Below are positions 9,942 to 19,097 of a stretch of 64,000 nt of DNA, piece after piece; position 1 is the first letter of the stretch, and each line of letters starts with the position of its first letter. The position numbers and the translations under genes were made by a program. This stretch comes from an uncultured bacterium. Lineage in GTDB: Bacteria > Bacillota > Clostridia > Lachnospirales > Lachnospiraceae. The stretch spans positions 20,762 to 84,761 of the forward strand of contig CAJMNU010000001.1 of assembly GCA_905214855.1 (NCBI GenBank). The letters run 5' to 3'. The notes under the pieces were generated by a model. That model ran no database searches. It saw only the letters and a list, made by a program, of their open reading frames with translations, and was not told the origin of the DNA.

Positions 9942-11297
9942 ATGCCAGAGGCAGATAAAAAGAAAAAGCAATTTATGCAGGAGAAAATTATTGGCCGGCA
10001 GAAAACCCGAAAAAGTATCATAAAAAGGGCGGGGATTTTTGTGGTGACAGCTGTTCTGTTTGGGGTTATCGTAACGGCGACTTTTGTTTGTTTGCGTCCA
10101 TGGATGGAAAGTAAATTAGGGAAAGGACCTAAAAAAGAGACTGCCCAAGTGACGATTCCAAAAGATGAACCAGAAATAGAATCAGATATAGAACCAGAAA
10201 TAGAACCGGAGACAATGGAAGTGGAAACCTCTGTGCCAGAAGAGACAACAGAAATTGAAACAACAACAGAGATGATGCTGGAGGATAAGATACAAGAAGT
10301 ATTGGTGGGATATGAATTTACGATGGATGACCTTCAAAATATTTACAGTGGGCTGAGAAAAGTGGTAATGCAGGCAGATAAAGGAATTGTCAAGATCCGT
10401 TCTGTGAGTCAGGATGTAGATTGGTTTGATAACTTGATTGAAAAAGAAGGACAATTTTCGGGTGCTTTGATTGCTAAAACGGAAGATGAACTGATTTTTA
10501 TGACTCCATTACAGGCAACGCAAGGGGCTGATACACTGGAGATCTTTTTGCCAAATGGAACTGTGGTGAATGGTCATGTAAAACAAAGGGACGGGCAGAC
10601 AGGGATAGCTATTCTTAGTGCAAATGTCCATGAAATAGAAGAAACTGACTTGGCAAATCTAGTACCAATCCCATTGGGAAATTCTTGGAGTGTTGGACAG
10701 GGAGATCTGGTGATTGCTGTGGGAAGTCCTGTTGGAAGAGTCCATTCCAGTATGCTTGGAGCTGTCACTTATATGGAAAAAAATGTGAGAGTGACAGATG
10801 GTATGACAAGGATATTGTATACAGATATGGAATGCATCAGTGATAAGGGGACTTTTTTACTAGATAAAAAAGGACAGCTGATTGGGTGGATTACAGAACA
10901 TCCAGATGTTGAAAACGATGAAAATACAGAAATAAAGTATTCCGTTGCATATGGGATTTCAGATTATAAAAGTATTTTGGAGAAATTGACCAATGGTATT
11001 CCTGTGCCATATCTGGGGATTCTAGGTCAGGAAGTGACAGAGGATATGATCACGGGAGGTATGCCTGCTGGCGTATATGTGGTACAATGTCAGAATGACA
11101 GTCCAGCATATACTGTGGGAATCCAAAATGGTGATATTATTACGGAATTGAATGGAAATCAGGTTCAGACGATGAAAGAATATCAGCTTCAAATGGAGAG
11201 TTTTCAGAGTGGGCAGAATATTGTTGTAAAAGTAATGAGAAATGGAAGAGATGAATATAAAGAGATTGTGTTTAATGTGACCTTGGGAAATCGTTGA
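9942..11297 (+). CDS. Membrane-anchored HtrA/DegP-like protein with PDZ domain, catalytic triad lost
   Basis: 451 residues: basic cytoplasmic N-terminus, TM helix (29-51), an acidic Glu/Thr/Pro-rich linker (70-115, EPEIEPE), a trypsin-like beta-barrel domain (about 140-350) and a PDZ domain (about 355-447, with LGILGQEV and DSPAYTVGIQNGDII). The barrel aligns with S1C proteases, but the three active positions are changed. The TN-x-H-V stretch reads FMTPLQA (187-193). The Asp site TDLA reads TGIA (220-223). The GNSGG site after TD reads as SDKGT (300-304). It should therefore be a non-proteolytic binding protein, perhaps a surface adaptor. GGAGGAGGGC precedes the ATG. Standalone gene with its own promoter. 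Confidence 0.85.
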   Translation: MPEADKKKKQFMQEKIIGRQKTRKSIIKRAGIFVVTAVLFGVIVTATFVCLRPWMESKLGKGPKKETAQVTIPKDEPEIESDIEPEIEPETMEVETSVPEETTEIETTTEMMLEDKIQEVLVGYEFTMDDLQNIYSGLRKVVMQADKGIVKIRSVSQDVDWFDNLIEKEGQFSGALIAKTEDELIFMTPLQATQGADTLEIFLPNGTVVNGHVKQRDGQTGIAILSANVHEIEETDLANLVPIPLGNSWSVGQGDLVIAVGSPVGRVHSSMLGAVTYMEKNVRVTDGMTRILYTDMECISDKGTFLLDKKGQLIGWITEHPDVENDENTEIKYSVAYGISDYKSILEKLTNGIPVPYLGILGQEVTEDMITGGMPAGVYVVQCQNDSPAYTVGIQNGDIITELNGNQVQTMKEYQLQMESFQSGQNIVVKVMRNGRDEYKEIVFNVTLGNR

Positions 11298-11335
11298 TAT
11301 GTAATGTGTATTGAAGTCTTGCATAAAATGGCAGG

Positions 11336-11510
11336 GGACATATCATAGAGATTCTATAATAGAGTGCAAAGGATGTCTCATAGAGGTTTTATAATAGATT
11401 GCTAAAGGATGTATTATAGAGGTTTTATAATAGATTGTAAATGACATATCATAGAAGTTCTATTAATAGATTGCCAAAGGATATATCATAGAGGTTTTAT
11501 AAAAAGGTGA
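11336..11510 (+). repeat. Five imperfect tandem repeats of about 36 bp
   Basis: Units begin at 11336, 11371, 11407, 11443 and 11479. Shared core: CATAGAGGTTTTATAATAG, then ATTGC-AAA. Each full unit carries a TATAAT-like hexamer on the plus strand. They fill most of the 255-base gap between the HtrA-like gene and yhaM. Spacer-free and degenerate, so not a CRISPR array. Confidence 0.9.
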
Positions 11511-11552
11511 AAGAAAAGATAAAATAAGATGGAGATAGGAGAATAGGCAGTT

Positions 11553-12500
11553 ATGAAGTATATTGCAATGTTTCAGGAAGGTATTCATGTATCGGATGTG
11601 TATCTTTGTAAACAAAAACAGATTTTATTGACAAAGAATGGGAAGGAATATGGTTCTTTAATTCTCAGGGATAAGACCGGAACAGTGGATGCAAAAATCT
11701 GGGATTTGAGTTCTCCTGGAGTAGGTGATTTTGATGCTATGGATTATGTCTATATTGAGGCAGATGTAGTGGCATTTCAAGGTGCAAAGCAATTAAATGT
11801 AAGACGGATCCGTAAAGCCGATGAGGGGGAATATATACAGTCTGATTATCTTCCAATGTCTGAAAAAAGCATTGATGCAATGTACAAGGAACTGACAGGA
11901 CTGATTCATTCAATGAAGAATCCGTATCTGAAAAAGCTGGTTTCTTCCTTTTTCTTAGAAGATAAACAGTTTATCCAAGATTTTTGTTTCCATTCTGCTG
12001 CTAAAACAGTGCATCATGGATTTGTTGGCGGATTATTGGAACATACTTTGGGAGTAGCAAAGTTGTGTGACTATTTTGCTGCAAATTATAAGGAAATCAA
12101 TCGTGATCTGTTGCTCAGTGCTGCATTTTTTCATGATATGGGTAAGATGAAAGAATTATCCCGTTTCCCAGAAAATGATTATACAGATGATGGACAGTTG
12201 TTAGGGCACATTATGATCGGTACGGAAATAGTTGGAAACAGAATTCGGGAGATTCCAGGTTTTCCAGATAAGCTGGCATCTGAATTGAAACATTGTATTT
12301 TAGCACATCATGGAGAGATGGAGTATGGTTCTCCGAAAAAACCAGCCCTTATTGAGGCAATGGCTCTTTACTTTTCAGACAATGCAGATGCGAAATTGGA
12401 GACTATGATAGAAATTTTGAGAGGTTCTGGAGATAATGCTGGCTGGCTGGGATTTAATCGTTTATTAGATACAAATGTTAGAAGAAGTACAGAATTCTAA
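11553..12500 (+). CDS. yhaM: 3'-5' exoribonuclease YhaM (OB-fold plus HD domain)
   Basis: Cytoplasmic metal-dependent exoribonuclease of the YhaM family, 315 residues, the usual length. N-terminal OB-fold (about 12-90: LTKNGKEYGSLILRDKTG), then an HD domain: HHGFVGGLLEHTLGVAK (154-170), HD doublet in FFHDMGKMKEL (194-195), and the later HHGE and DNADAKL metal and turn motifs. AGGAG lies upstream of the ATG. The short tandem repeats immediately upstream could hold its promoter. No partner gene in the immediate context. Confidence 0.92.
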   Translation: MKYIAMFQEGIHVSDVYLCKQKQILLTKNGKEYGSLILRDKTGTVDAKIWDLSSPGVGDFDAMDYVYIEADVVAFQGAKQLNVRRIRKADEGEYIQSDYLPMSEKSIDAMYKELTGLIHSMKNPYLKKLVSSFFLEDKQFIQDFCFHSAAKTVHHGFVGGLLEHTLGVAKLCDYFAANYKEINRDLLLSAAFFHDMGKMKELSRFPENDYTDDGQLLGHIMIGTEIVGNRIREIPGFPDKLASELKHCILAHHGEMEYGSPKKPALIEAMALYFSDNADAKLETMIEILRGSGDNAGWLGFNRLLDTNVRRSTEF

Positions 12501-12609
12501 GACCTACTCTATTTAAATGGTAAGAAAGGTAAGATATGTAAGAAGAGTAGGTTCAGAATACCAAGAGTAGATTCAGAATACATAAAGGATAGATATAAGG
12601 ATTTTTAAT

Positions 12610-13968
12610 ATGAAAAAGAATGATACATTTGTTGTGATGATTACAGATATGAGTGAGGATGGTGCTGGAATTGGGAAACTGGATGGTTATATCTGGTTTA
12701 TCAAGGATACTGTCATTGGTGATGAGGTTGAAGCTGGTGTTATGAAGATGAAAAAGACATATGGTTTTGCAAGATTGATCCGTGTGATCAAACCTTCACC
12801 AGCAAGAGTAGAACCTATGTGTCCGGTTGCCAGACAGTGTGGTGGATGTCAGTTACAGGCGATGGACTATGAAAAACAGCTTCAATTTAAAGAAAATAAG
12901 ATCATAAATGCACTTTCCAGAATAGGAGAAGTGAAAAATGTTGAATTAGAACCTATTTTGGGTATGGAATCGCCATGGCATTATCGAAATAAAGCACAGT
13001 TTCCGATTGGATTGGATAAAGAAGGTAATGTGACAGCGGGATTTTATGCAAAACATTCTCATTCTATCGTTCCTCACAAAGATTGTTTACTTGGTGTGGA
13101 AGAAAATCAGAATATTTTAAATGTAGTTCTTGATTATATGAGGGAAAATCAGATCCGTCCATATGATGAAGAAACTCATACGGGGTTGGTTCGCCATGTT
13201 TTGATACGAAAAGGTTTTAGGACAGGTGAAATCATGGTCTGTATTGTGATCAATGGGAAAAAACTTCCTGTTTCACAGAAATTGGTAGATAAACTTCTTG
13301 AGATCTCAAGAATGACAAGTATCTCATTTTGTGTGAATCAGGAAAAGACGAATGTGATCATGGGGCAGGAAATAAAACATTTGTATGGACCGGGTTATAT
13401 TACAGATTTTATTGGGGATATCAAATATTGTATTTCTCCACTGTCGTTTTATCAAGTCAATCCAGTACAGACAGAAAAACTATATAAAACAGCCTTGGAA
13501 TATGCTGGATTAACAGGAGAAGAGACGGTTTGGGATCTGTATTGTGGTATTGGAACGATTTCTTTGTTTCTTGCCCAAAAAGCTAAGAAGGTATATGGCG
13601 TTGAGATCATTCCTCAGGCAATTGATGATGCAAGAGAGAATGCACGGAAAAATGGTTTGGAAAATACAGAATTTTTTGTCGGCAAGGCAGAGGAAGTTTT
13701 ACCTGAACAGTATGAGAAAAATCATATTTATGCAGATGTGATTGTTGTAGATCCTCCACGCAAGGGATGCGATGAAAAATGTCTGGAAACTATGGTAAGG
13801 ATGAACCCTAAATCTATTGTATATGTAAGCTGTAATCCGGCTACTTTAGGAAGAGATGTAAAGTATCTTAGGGAGAATGGATATGAGGTGGTTCGTGCAA
13901 GAGGATGCGATATGTTCCCTTGGACAACACATGTGGAGACGGTATGTTTACTGCATCGGGTGAAATAG
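12610..13968 (+). CDS. rlmD: 23S rRNA (uracil-C5)-methyltransferase, RlmD/RumA family
   Basis: SAM-dependent methyltransferase acting on 23S rRNA uridines (U1939 in E. coli; Firmicutes relatives such as RlmCD can also modify U747). 452 residues: TRAM RNA-binding domain (1-60), iron-sulfur cluster cysteines C71, C77, C80 plus a fourth in PHKDCLLG, central domain, and a Rossmann methyltransferase domain with QVNPVQTEKLY, WDLYCGIGTISL and DPPRKGCDEKCL. The catalytic cysteine is in YVSCNPATLGRD. The leader contains two near copies of AAGAGTAGATTCAGAATAC (12541-12580). The ribosome site is weak (AAGGA at 12597-12601). Identification of the family is firm; the exact target base is not. Confidence 0.93.
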   Translation: MKKNDTFVVMITDMSEDGAGIGKLDGYIWFIKDTVIGDEVEAGVMKMKKTYGFARLIRVIKPSPARVEPMCPVARQCGGCQLQAMDYEKQLQFKENKIINALSRIGEVKNVELEPILGMESPWHYRNKAQFPIGLDKEGNVTAGFYAKHSHSIVPHKDCLLGVEENQNILNVVLDYMRENQIRPYDEETHTGLVRHVLIRKGFRTGEIMVCIVINGKKLPVSQKLVDKLLEISRMTSISFCVNQEKTNVIMGQEIKHLYGPGYITDFIGDIKYCISPLSFYQVNPVQTEKLYKTALEYAGLTGEETVWDLYCGIGTISLFLAQKAKKVYGVEIIPQAIDDARENARKNGLENTEFFVGKAEEVLPEQYEKNHIYADVIVVDPPRKGCDEKCLETMVRMNPKSIVYVSCNPATLGRDVKYLRENGYEVVRARGCDMFPWTTHVETVCLLHRVK

Positions 13969-14149
13969 AAGAATGATAAGGTTTCAGTTTATATTGTAGA
14001 AAAAGTATTGATAGGATGGAATAAAGGTGGCATAATAAAAATATAAAAAATATATTGTGTAAACATAAAAAGAGCTTTCGTTCTTGGTGTGATCGCTTTC
14101 GTGATGATATCAATTTAATCTATTTTAGTCGGGGTATTGTTAGGGTAAG

Positions 14150-14180
14150 TCGGTCATGCATTATTGCATGATCTTTTTTT
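14150..14180 (+). terminator. Intrinsic terminator downstream of rlmD
   Basis: TCATGCA (14154-14160) and TGCATGA (14165-14171) form a short stem followed by TCTTTTTTT. It closes the 236-base gap after rlmD, in which I see no gene, and lies about 25 bases before the next ATG. Confidence 0.7.
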
Positions 14181-14204
14181 GTTTATCAGCAGAAAGGAAA
14201 AACT

Positions 14205-15794
14205 ATGAGGAAAAGAATCGTAATACTATTGGCAGCAACAACCAAAGGTGGAAAGACAACCATCGCGATGTCATTATGTCATTCTGATTACAGAAGAAGG
14301 ATGGTGGCGTTGAGCAATTGTAGAACCGAGGTAACTGTGGATTGGATTTATGACCCAAAAGTAACAGATATTAAATTGAAAGATGTTTTTTTAAATTATG
14401 GGACAGTCTTTGGTGTAGATTCAAAAGAGCGCATAAACTGCGAAAAGTTTTCAAAAGTTCTAGATAGCAAGGAAGGAAAATATTTGCGTGATATTTTTGG
14501 ACTTGAGAAACAAGAAAATTTAAACAATGTCGAGCTGGAAAAATACGTGTTGGACACAATTTCAAGTTATGTAAATAGTTGTGATGATGATAAACTTGCA
14601 AATATAATTAAGGATAAAAAAAGCAACCAATTCTTGCGTAGAATTGAAGTGTTGCTCCCGCCGGTTGAGGAATTCGTTCAATATTTTAAAAATAAAGAAG
14701 TTTCTTTGGTTTTGCGTGATACGAGAGGCTTTTTGGACATTGATGCAAAAGAAGCAACTAGTTTACAGTTAAAAACAATGCAGGAACTAGGAATTGATGG
14801 GATTGATGCTGTCTTATTATTGGGTTCAAACGCACCGTTTCCCGACATTCATTCGTGGTATAAAAATGCATATCGAAGTGCTTTTGAGTCGGTTCCAATA
14901 TTTGTCATGGTACGATCTGAACTTCCGTCCGTACTGTATAAGTTAAAATACAAGAAAGATGTAACAGTGGAGAATGTCCAAAACCTTCTAATGGAAGCTA
15001 AAAAGTGCGAGGGGGGCTTTGACGAATTGCCTATCGCATTCTCATATTGCTACGAGCTATTGAAAATGTTCGAATTGGGTAAAATGGATGGAGTCAATTT
15101 TAGATACAATTATAAAGTTTACGAGAATGAGGATCTTCGGTACATATACCCGAACTCATCTACTCTAGCGCAAAGTAGTGACAATCCGAATTACGATTGC
15201 GATGATTATCGCTTATATGAGACCATTATCTTTGAGAATTTCAGGGATATTTTAGATAAAATAATCGAACATAGCAATTTTGTGGAGGCAATTTATGGTC
15301 AAATCCAACTGGACTTTATCGACACTCTCCAGAGCAATGTAAATGTAGAAATGTATCCAAATTTTAATAACTATGACAGGAATGATGTGTGTGAGAATAT
15401 TTTGAGCGGAAGTATATTGGGACCAAGGGATGGGATTGTTACCGTTGAGCACGGCGATGTAAAATATCTCGGAGCGGTGACAATGGGAGTATCTGCAAGG
15501 GCATGGTTAAAAAAGAACGTGTATGAATACACATATGCAGGTTCTTTAAAAAATCCAGATGGCACAGATATGATTTCTAAAATGTCAAAAGATTGCCAAG
15601 ATAATCTTGTGAGAATGACCTTATTTAATATTATTGAGAAGAAGACAGATTACAATGCGTATTTTCGCGGGTATTACTTTATGAATCGATACCTGATTAA
15701 AGAAGCCATTTTGAATGTCAGAAACAAAAAGATGTCAGGCGATGCCTTAAACAATGCATCAAAGGAAATTGCAAAAATTGTTTTCTCAAACTAA
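14205..15794 (+). CDS. Orphan P-loop (dynamin/GTPase-like) protein of unknown function
   Basis: 529 residues, not recognised as a named family. The N-terminus reads as a nucleotide-binding G domain: P-loop AATTKGGKTT (10-19), a Thr-bearing segment CRTEVTVDW that may act as switch I, and DTRG in LVLRDTRGFLDID, a typical G3 motif. A strand then MVRSELPS follows, where a G4 motif would sit, although NKxD is missing. The rest is alpha-helical with no clear TM. Base and codon use is more AT-rich than neighbours, it stands alone between a terminator and decayed genes, and no operon partner is visible, which suggests acquisition. A large stress or defence GTPase is possible, but that is inference. 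Confidence 0.6.
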   Translation: MRKRIVILLAATTKGGKTTIAMSLCHSDYRRRMVALSNCRTEVTVDWIYDPKVTDIKLKDVFLNYGTVFGVDSKERINCEKFSKVLDSKEGKYLRDIFGLEKQENLNNVELEKYVLDTISSYVNSCDDDKLANIIKDKKSNQFLRRIEVLLPPVEEFVQYFKNKEVSLVLRDTRGFLDIDAKEATSLQLKTMQELGIDGIDAVLLLGSNAPFPDIHSWYKNAYRSAFESVPIFVMVRSELPSVLYKLKYKKDVTVENVQNLLMEAKKCEGGFDELPIAFSYCYELLKMFELGKMDGVNFRYNYKVYENEDLRYIYPNSSTLAQSSDNPNYDCDDYRLYETIIFENFRDILDKIIEHSNFVEAIYGQIQLDFIDTLQSNVNVEMYPNFNNYDRNDVCENILSGSILGPRDGIVTVEHGDVKYLGAVTMGVSARAWLKKNVYEYTYAGSLKNPDGTDMISKMSKDCQDNLVRMTLFNIIEKKTDYNAYFRGYYFMNRYLIKEAILNVRNKKMSGDALNNASKEIAKIVFSN

Positions 15795-16140
15795 GTAGGA
15801 AACCTAAAGCTATTGTCAAATGGAATTTGTGTAACACTCAAGAGTATTCGCAATCGGACAGAAGGATTGTTTGACGTGAGATAGTTTATTCATAACGATA
15901 TAAAGATTTAATGAATTGTGATTTCTGAAAAAAGGTTTTCTGCTTTTTTGTTATGGTTTTGTCCTAACACTTACAATGCCGCTCGTAGACTTTTTTCTAC
16001 GAGCGACATTGGTATATAGAATAACATTCGTATAAAACATCAAAGCAATCCATGTTCGAAGCTCAAAAGTAAGTATCATTTTTTAGCTTTGAGTATCAGG
16101 TTCATTTCTGATGGGGTATTTTATCCAATGTGTCGTAAAA
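15795..16140. other. Gene-free gap with a long palindrome
   Basis: No ORF of merit. A 36-base near-perfect palindrome lies at 15975-16010 (CGCTCGTAGA at 15980-15989 against TCTACGAGCG at 15996-16005, extended by AATG/CATT). No T run follows on the plus strand, so a symmetric binding site or a bidirectional terminator relic are both possible. A weak hairpin plus T run is at about 15928-15951. Confidence 0.6.
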
Positions 16141-16169
16141 CCCCCTGCTTTAGCTGTGGGGAGTGTCAA
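16141..16169 (+). repeat. Solo IS605-type end hairpin, copy A
   Basis: CCCCCTGCTTTAGCTGTGGG continuing GAGTGTCAA. It matches the reverse complement of 54870-54897 at 26 of 28 bases. It abuts the 3' end of the decayed transporter. Confidence 0.7.
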
Positions 16170-17340
16170 TTACACTTCCATTCAAAACAATTAAGTCAAC
16201 AACTAACAGTATAGGGAAAATAGTGGCAACAAGCAGCCCTATTTTTAGATTACCGCCAGCCGTTTCAGACAGGCTTCCTACCATAGCCGGACTTACAGTA
16301 GCACCCAAGTCACCTGCTAAAGCTAAAAATGCAAACATAGCAGTGCCACCTTTAGGACACTTCTGCGAAGAAAGATTGAGCGTACCACATAATACTGACT
16401 GCCGTACCACAAAGTGCACATCCGGTCAAACCAAGGAATGGTAAGGGTGAAAGAGATGCCAGTAAATAACATACTGTACACATCATGCCACACAATAGCA
16501 TTGTCTTTGTCAGGTCAAGTTTTTCACTCATTTTGCCGTACAGTATACGGGATATATCCATAAAAACAGCAAACAGACAAGGACCTGCCAGATCACCAAT
16601 AGTTTTGGAAACACCAAGAGCTGATTCTGTAAATGCAGATGCTCATTGTGCCATTGCTGCTTCGGATGCACCAGCACAAATCATAAGTAAGATCATCAGC
16701 CAGAATAGTGGTAAACTCAGTAGCTTTCGAATTGACAAACTCTCACCATTTTCTAGCAGACGCTCAATAGGGCAGGTCATAAAATTGAAGGTATTTACCA
16801 ACGGTATCAGTGCCCAGATCAGTGTGAGTATTTTCCAGTTCTTTACGCCAAACACAGCAAAAAAGAGTGTTGAACCTAAAATTACACCAACCGCACCCCA
16901 GCAGTAAAAGGAGTGCAATAAACTCATCATACCGTCTTTGTTTTCAAAAGGGCAGGCTTCCACAATCGGACTTACCAGAACTTCAACAAGACCGTTGCCT
17001 ATAGCATAAAATACGACTGAAATCAAAATCCCTATAAAGGGTACAGGAAGAATTTCTGGGAGGAAGCCATTAATACAAGCCCTACTGTCGAAATCATCTG
17101 CGATATCACTACACAGATGCGGTAACCGATTTTGTCAGCAAATTTGGTAGCTGCAAAGTCAATCAATAATTGTGTCAGATAAAACACGAACGGGATCAGT
17201 GTGATCTTTTCAATGGAAATTCCATAGATATCCCTGAATGTTAAAAACAGGAGTGGTACAAAGTTGGCAGAAATTGCCTGTGTAATAAATCCAAGATAAC
17301 AGGCAATCTGCGTTTTTTAATAATTCTTTTGTTTTGTCAT
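16163..17340 (-). pseudogene. Decayed MFS transporter
   Basis: On the minus strand, fragments of one major facilitator protein can be joined across three frames. ATG at 17340 is followed by a stop at codon 8 (TAA, 17317-17319), then readable KTQIACYLGFITQAISANF and FRDIYGISIEKITLIPF. The frame shifts near 17040, continues through GNGLVEVLVSPIVEACPFEN, meets a TGA at 16643-16645 where the context AAMAQ-stop-ASAF implies a lost Trp, continues to SFFAEVS, and shifts again near 16360 into FAFLALAGDLGATVSPAMVG. The C-terminus runs into solo hairpin A. At least four disabling changes; clearly not functional. Confidence 0.9.
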
Positions 17341-17433
17341 GTTTGACTCCTTTGGATATAATATAGCATTTGCAGAATATTATATCACCATATATGAGCA
17401 AAACAGCAAATATAGAAACATCGAATTTAAGCA

Positions 17434-17550
17434 CTATTTACCCAAAATTCTATCTTTGCTGGGCGTATATCCATACATCTTTCGAAATTGGTGGCTGAAA
17501 TAATCGACAGAATGAAAGCCACAGTTGTATATATATATTTCCGAAAAAAT
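17434..17550 (-). pseudogene. Fragment of an AraC-family regulator
   Basis: The minus strand encodes CGFHSVDYFSHQFRKMYGY then TPSKDR, the second helix-turn-helix and end of an AraC-type DNA-binding domain. Upstream the frame turns into low-complexity Phe/Tyr/Ser sequence (17560-17640), with no cupin or first helix-turn-helix. It lies directly upstream of the decayed transporter on the same strand, so it was probably its regulator. Confidence 0.75.
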
Positions 17551-17836
17551 CAACGATATGTTGAATAAAAAATAATAGGATGAATAACAGAATGAATACG
17601 AGAATGAATAAGAGAAAAATGCAAGAATCGTGTTAAAACATACTTTCAAAAAGAGAAAATAGCAATAGGGAATAAGAAAGATTTTTTGTCCAGTAGATTT
17701 TTGGGATATGCATATAAATTCCTTGGATTTTTATCATCCAACGGTAAAACTTGAAAGCCCCATTTTTTCATTATAAAATAAAAACAGAGATTAAAAATAA
17801 AAACGGACATCAATGAGAAAAAGGGGAGGACAGGAT

Positions 17837-18547
17837 ATGGCAGAAAGAATGTTAGTGACACAGGCATTGGATGAAAGAGATCTGCTTGCTAAAAAGATCA
17901 GAGATAAGATTTCTGGGGCTTCTTTTACTGATGTTAAGAAACACAATGAACAAAAAGTATGGGAGCAAAAGATTCTAGAAAAAGATTTTAATCAGGAAGC
18001 AGAATGTGCATATCAGCAGATCATGGATTTGATCAAGAGGTTTCACAAGATCGAGGCAGCAATTGTTGCTTCTAATGCGAAAACTGTCATCCATACTTCT
18101 TTTGGTGATTATACGGTTGCAGGCGCAATCGCTCTCAGAGGAAGAATGCTTGATTCTAAGAAGCTGGAAAACCAAGCTAGTACATTGAAAGGAAAAATAT
18201 CAGAATCTGGGAAAGATGAGAATGAGCTGGACTTTGAACGGATCCTTTACAGAAAGATGAAAAGGGAGTTAGATGAACGCTTGCTCACAGTGAGTATGAA
18301 AAACAATCAGTTGGAGTCAACAGCAGAAAATATGCGTTTAAGTATCTTGGGAAAGGATTCCAGAGTAAAAGAGGATAAACCTTTGGAAGTAGTCAATGCC
18401 TATATCAAAGAAAACACATCTGAGCTTGTAGACCCACTGGATGTGAGAAAGAAAGTAGCAGAATTGCAGGAAAAAAGAGAAAAACTGATTTCTGAATTGG
18501 ATACACAGATCAAGGTATCAAATGCTACAACATTGATAGAAATTTAA
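17837..18547 (+). CDS. Conserved protein of unknown function, coiled-coil (possibly DIP1984/septicolysin-like)
   Basis: 236 residues, strongly charged and helical, with no TM or signal. The first 110 residues (MLVTQALDERDLLAKKI, then IVASNAKTVIHTSFGDYTVA and GAIALRGRM) resemble the layout of DIP1984/septicolysin-type proteins, in which an N-x-x-T segment is followed by a T-x-x-A-LxxRD segment; this is a weak, remembered resemblance. The remaining 120 residues are a coiled coil ending in PLDVRKKVAELQEKREKLI. ATG 17837 is chosen over the upstream in-frame ATG because AAGGGGAGGA (17821-17830) precedes it. It sits beside decayed genes and a tRNA, so it may be part of a mobile remnant, but that is inference. 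Confidence 0.6.
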   Translation: MAERMLVTQALDERDLLAKKIRDKISGASFTDVKKHNEQKVWEQKILEKDFNQEAECAYQQIMDLIKRFHKIEAAIVASNAKTVIHTSFGDYTVAGAIALRGRMLDSKKLENQASTLKGKISESGKDENELDFERILYRKMKRELDERLLTVSMKNNQLESTAENMRLSILGKDSRVKEDKPLEVVNAYIKENTSELVDPLDVRKKVAELQEKREKLISELDTQIKVSNATTLIEI

Positions 18548-18554
18548 ACAGTAT

Positions 18555-18906
18555 GCCTGCATCACGAAAACTCCAAACCCGGTTTCCCCTGACAGTGGGG
18601 TTATGCTGTCACATTGAGAATGGAGATCCCGAATAGCTCAACTGGGTAGAGCATATGACTCTTAATCATATGGTTGGAAGTTCAAATCTTCTTTTGGGAA
18701 CCTAGTATAAAACTAGGGAGAATGTGATGTATTTTTGATTTTTTGTTATCTGTGAAAAGTAAACGATAAACTGTTTTCTTCAATAAACTGTATTTTGTGA
18801 CCGATAACTGTTTTTGTAGGCATATTTTGATATGCTGAAATCCATGAAAAAGGTTTCGTGTTAAACCGGTTGGCGGGGAGTTTATCCACATGGCTGTGAT
18901 GCAGGC
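18555..18906. repeat. Inverted repeat enclosing tRNA-Lys
   Basis: GCCTGCATCAC (18555-18565) is matched exactly by GTGATGCAGGC (18896-18906) in inverse orientation. A second matching block lies inside: AACTCC and CCGGTTT on the left (18569-18584) and AAACCGG and GGAGTT on the right (18863-18882). The arms enclose about 330 bases with tRNA-Lys and no credible ORF. Confidence 0.7.
18627..18700 (+). tRNA. tRNA-Lys (CUU)
   Basis: 74 bases. Acceptor TCCCGAA (18627-18633) pairs with TTTGGGA (18693-18699) with one G-T; D arm GCTC/GAGC; anticodon stem TATGA/TCATA with CTT in the loop; T loop TTCAAAT. CCA not encoded. A G-T closes the T stem. The hairpin CCTAG/CTAGG follows at 18701-18717. Confidence 0.88.
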
Positions 18907-18937
18907 AATTTTAAAGATACTAAATAGAAACTGGAAG

Positions 18938-19010
18938 CAGAAGAGGAATATCAGACTATAGCTGACATATTCTACATATGAAGCAGCTGGGAAATATTCC
19001 TCTTTTTGGA
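18938..19010 (+). terminator. Branched terminator hairpin, possible small structured RNA
   Basis: AAGAGGAATAT (18941-18951) pairs with ATATTCCTCTT (18993-19003), with an inner AGCTG/CAGCT arm, then a T run. It could end transcripts from the tRNA-Lys region. No ORF in this gap. Confidence 0.65.
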
Positions 19011-19097
19011 TATGAACAGTGACAGAGGATGGAAAGTTCCAAAATATATGAGAGAGCTCTATTTATTGGTGAAATCTATCTATGGGTGAACTCTGGG

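Noticed and set aside
11336-11510. CRISPR-like direct repeats
   Set aside because: Units are head to tail with no unique spacers and diverge from each other; no cas genes in the window.
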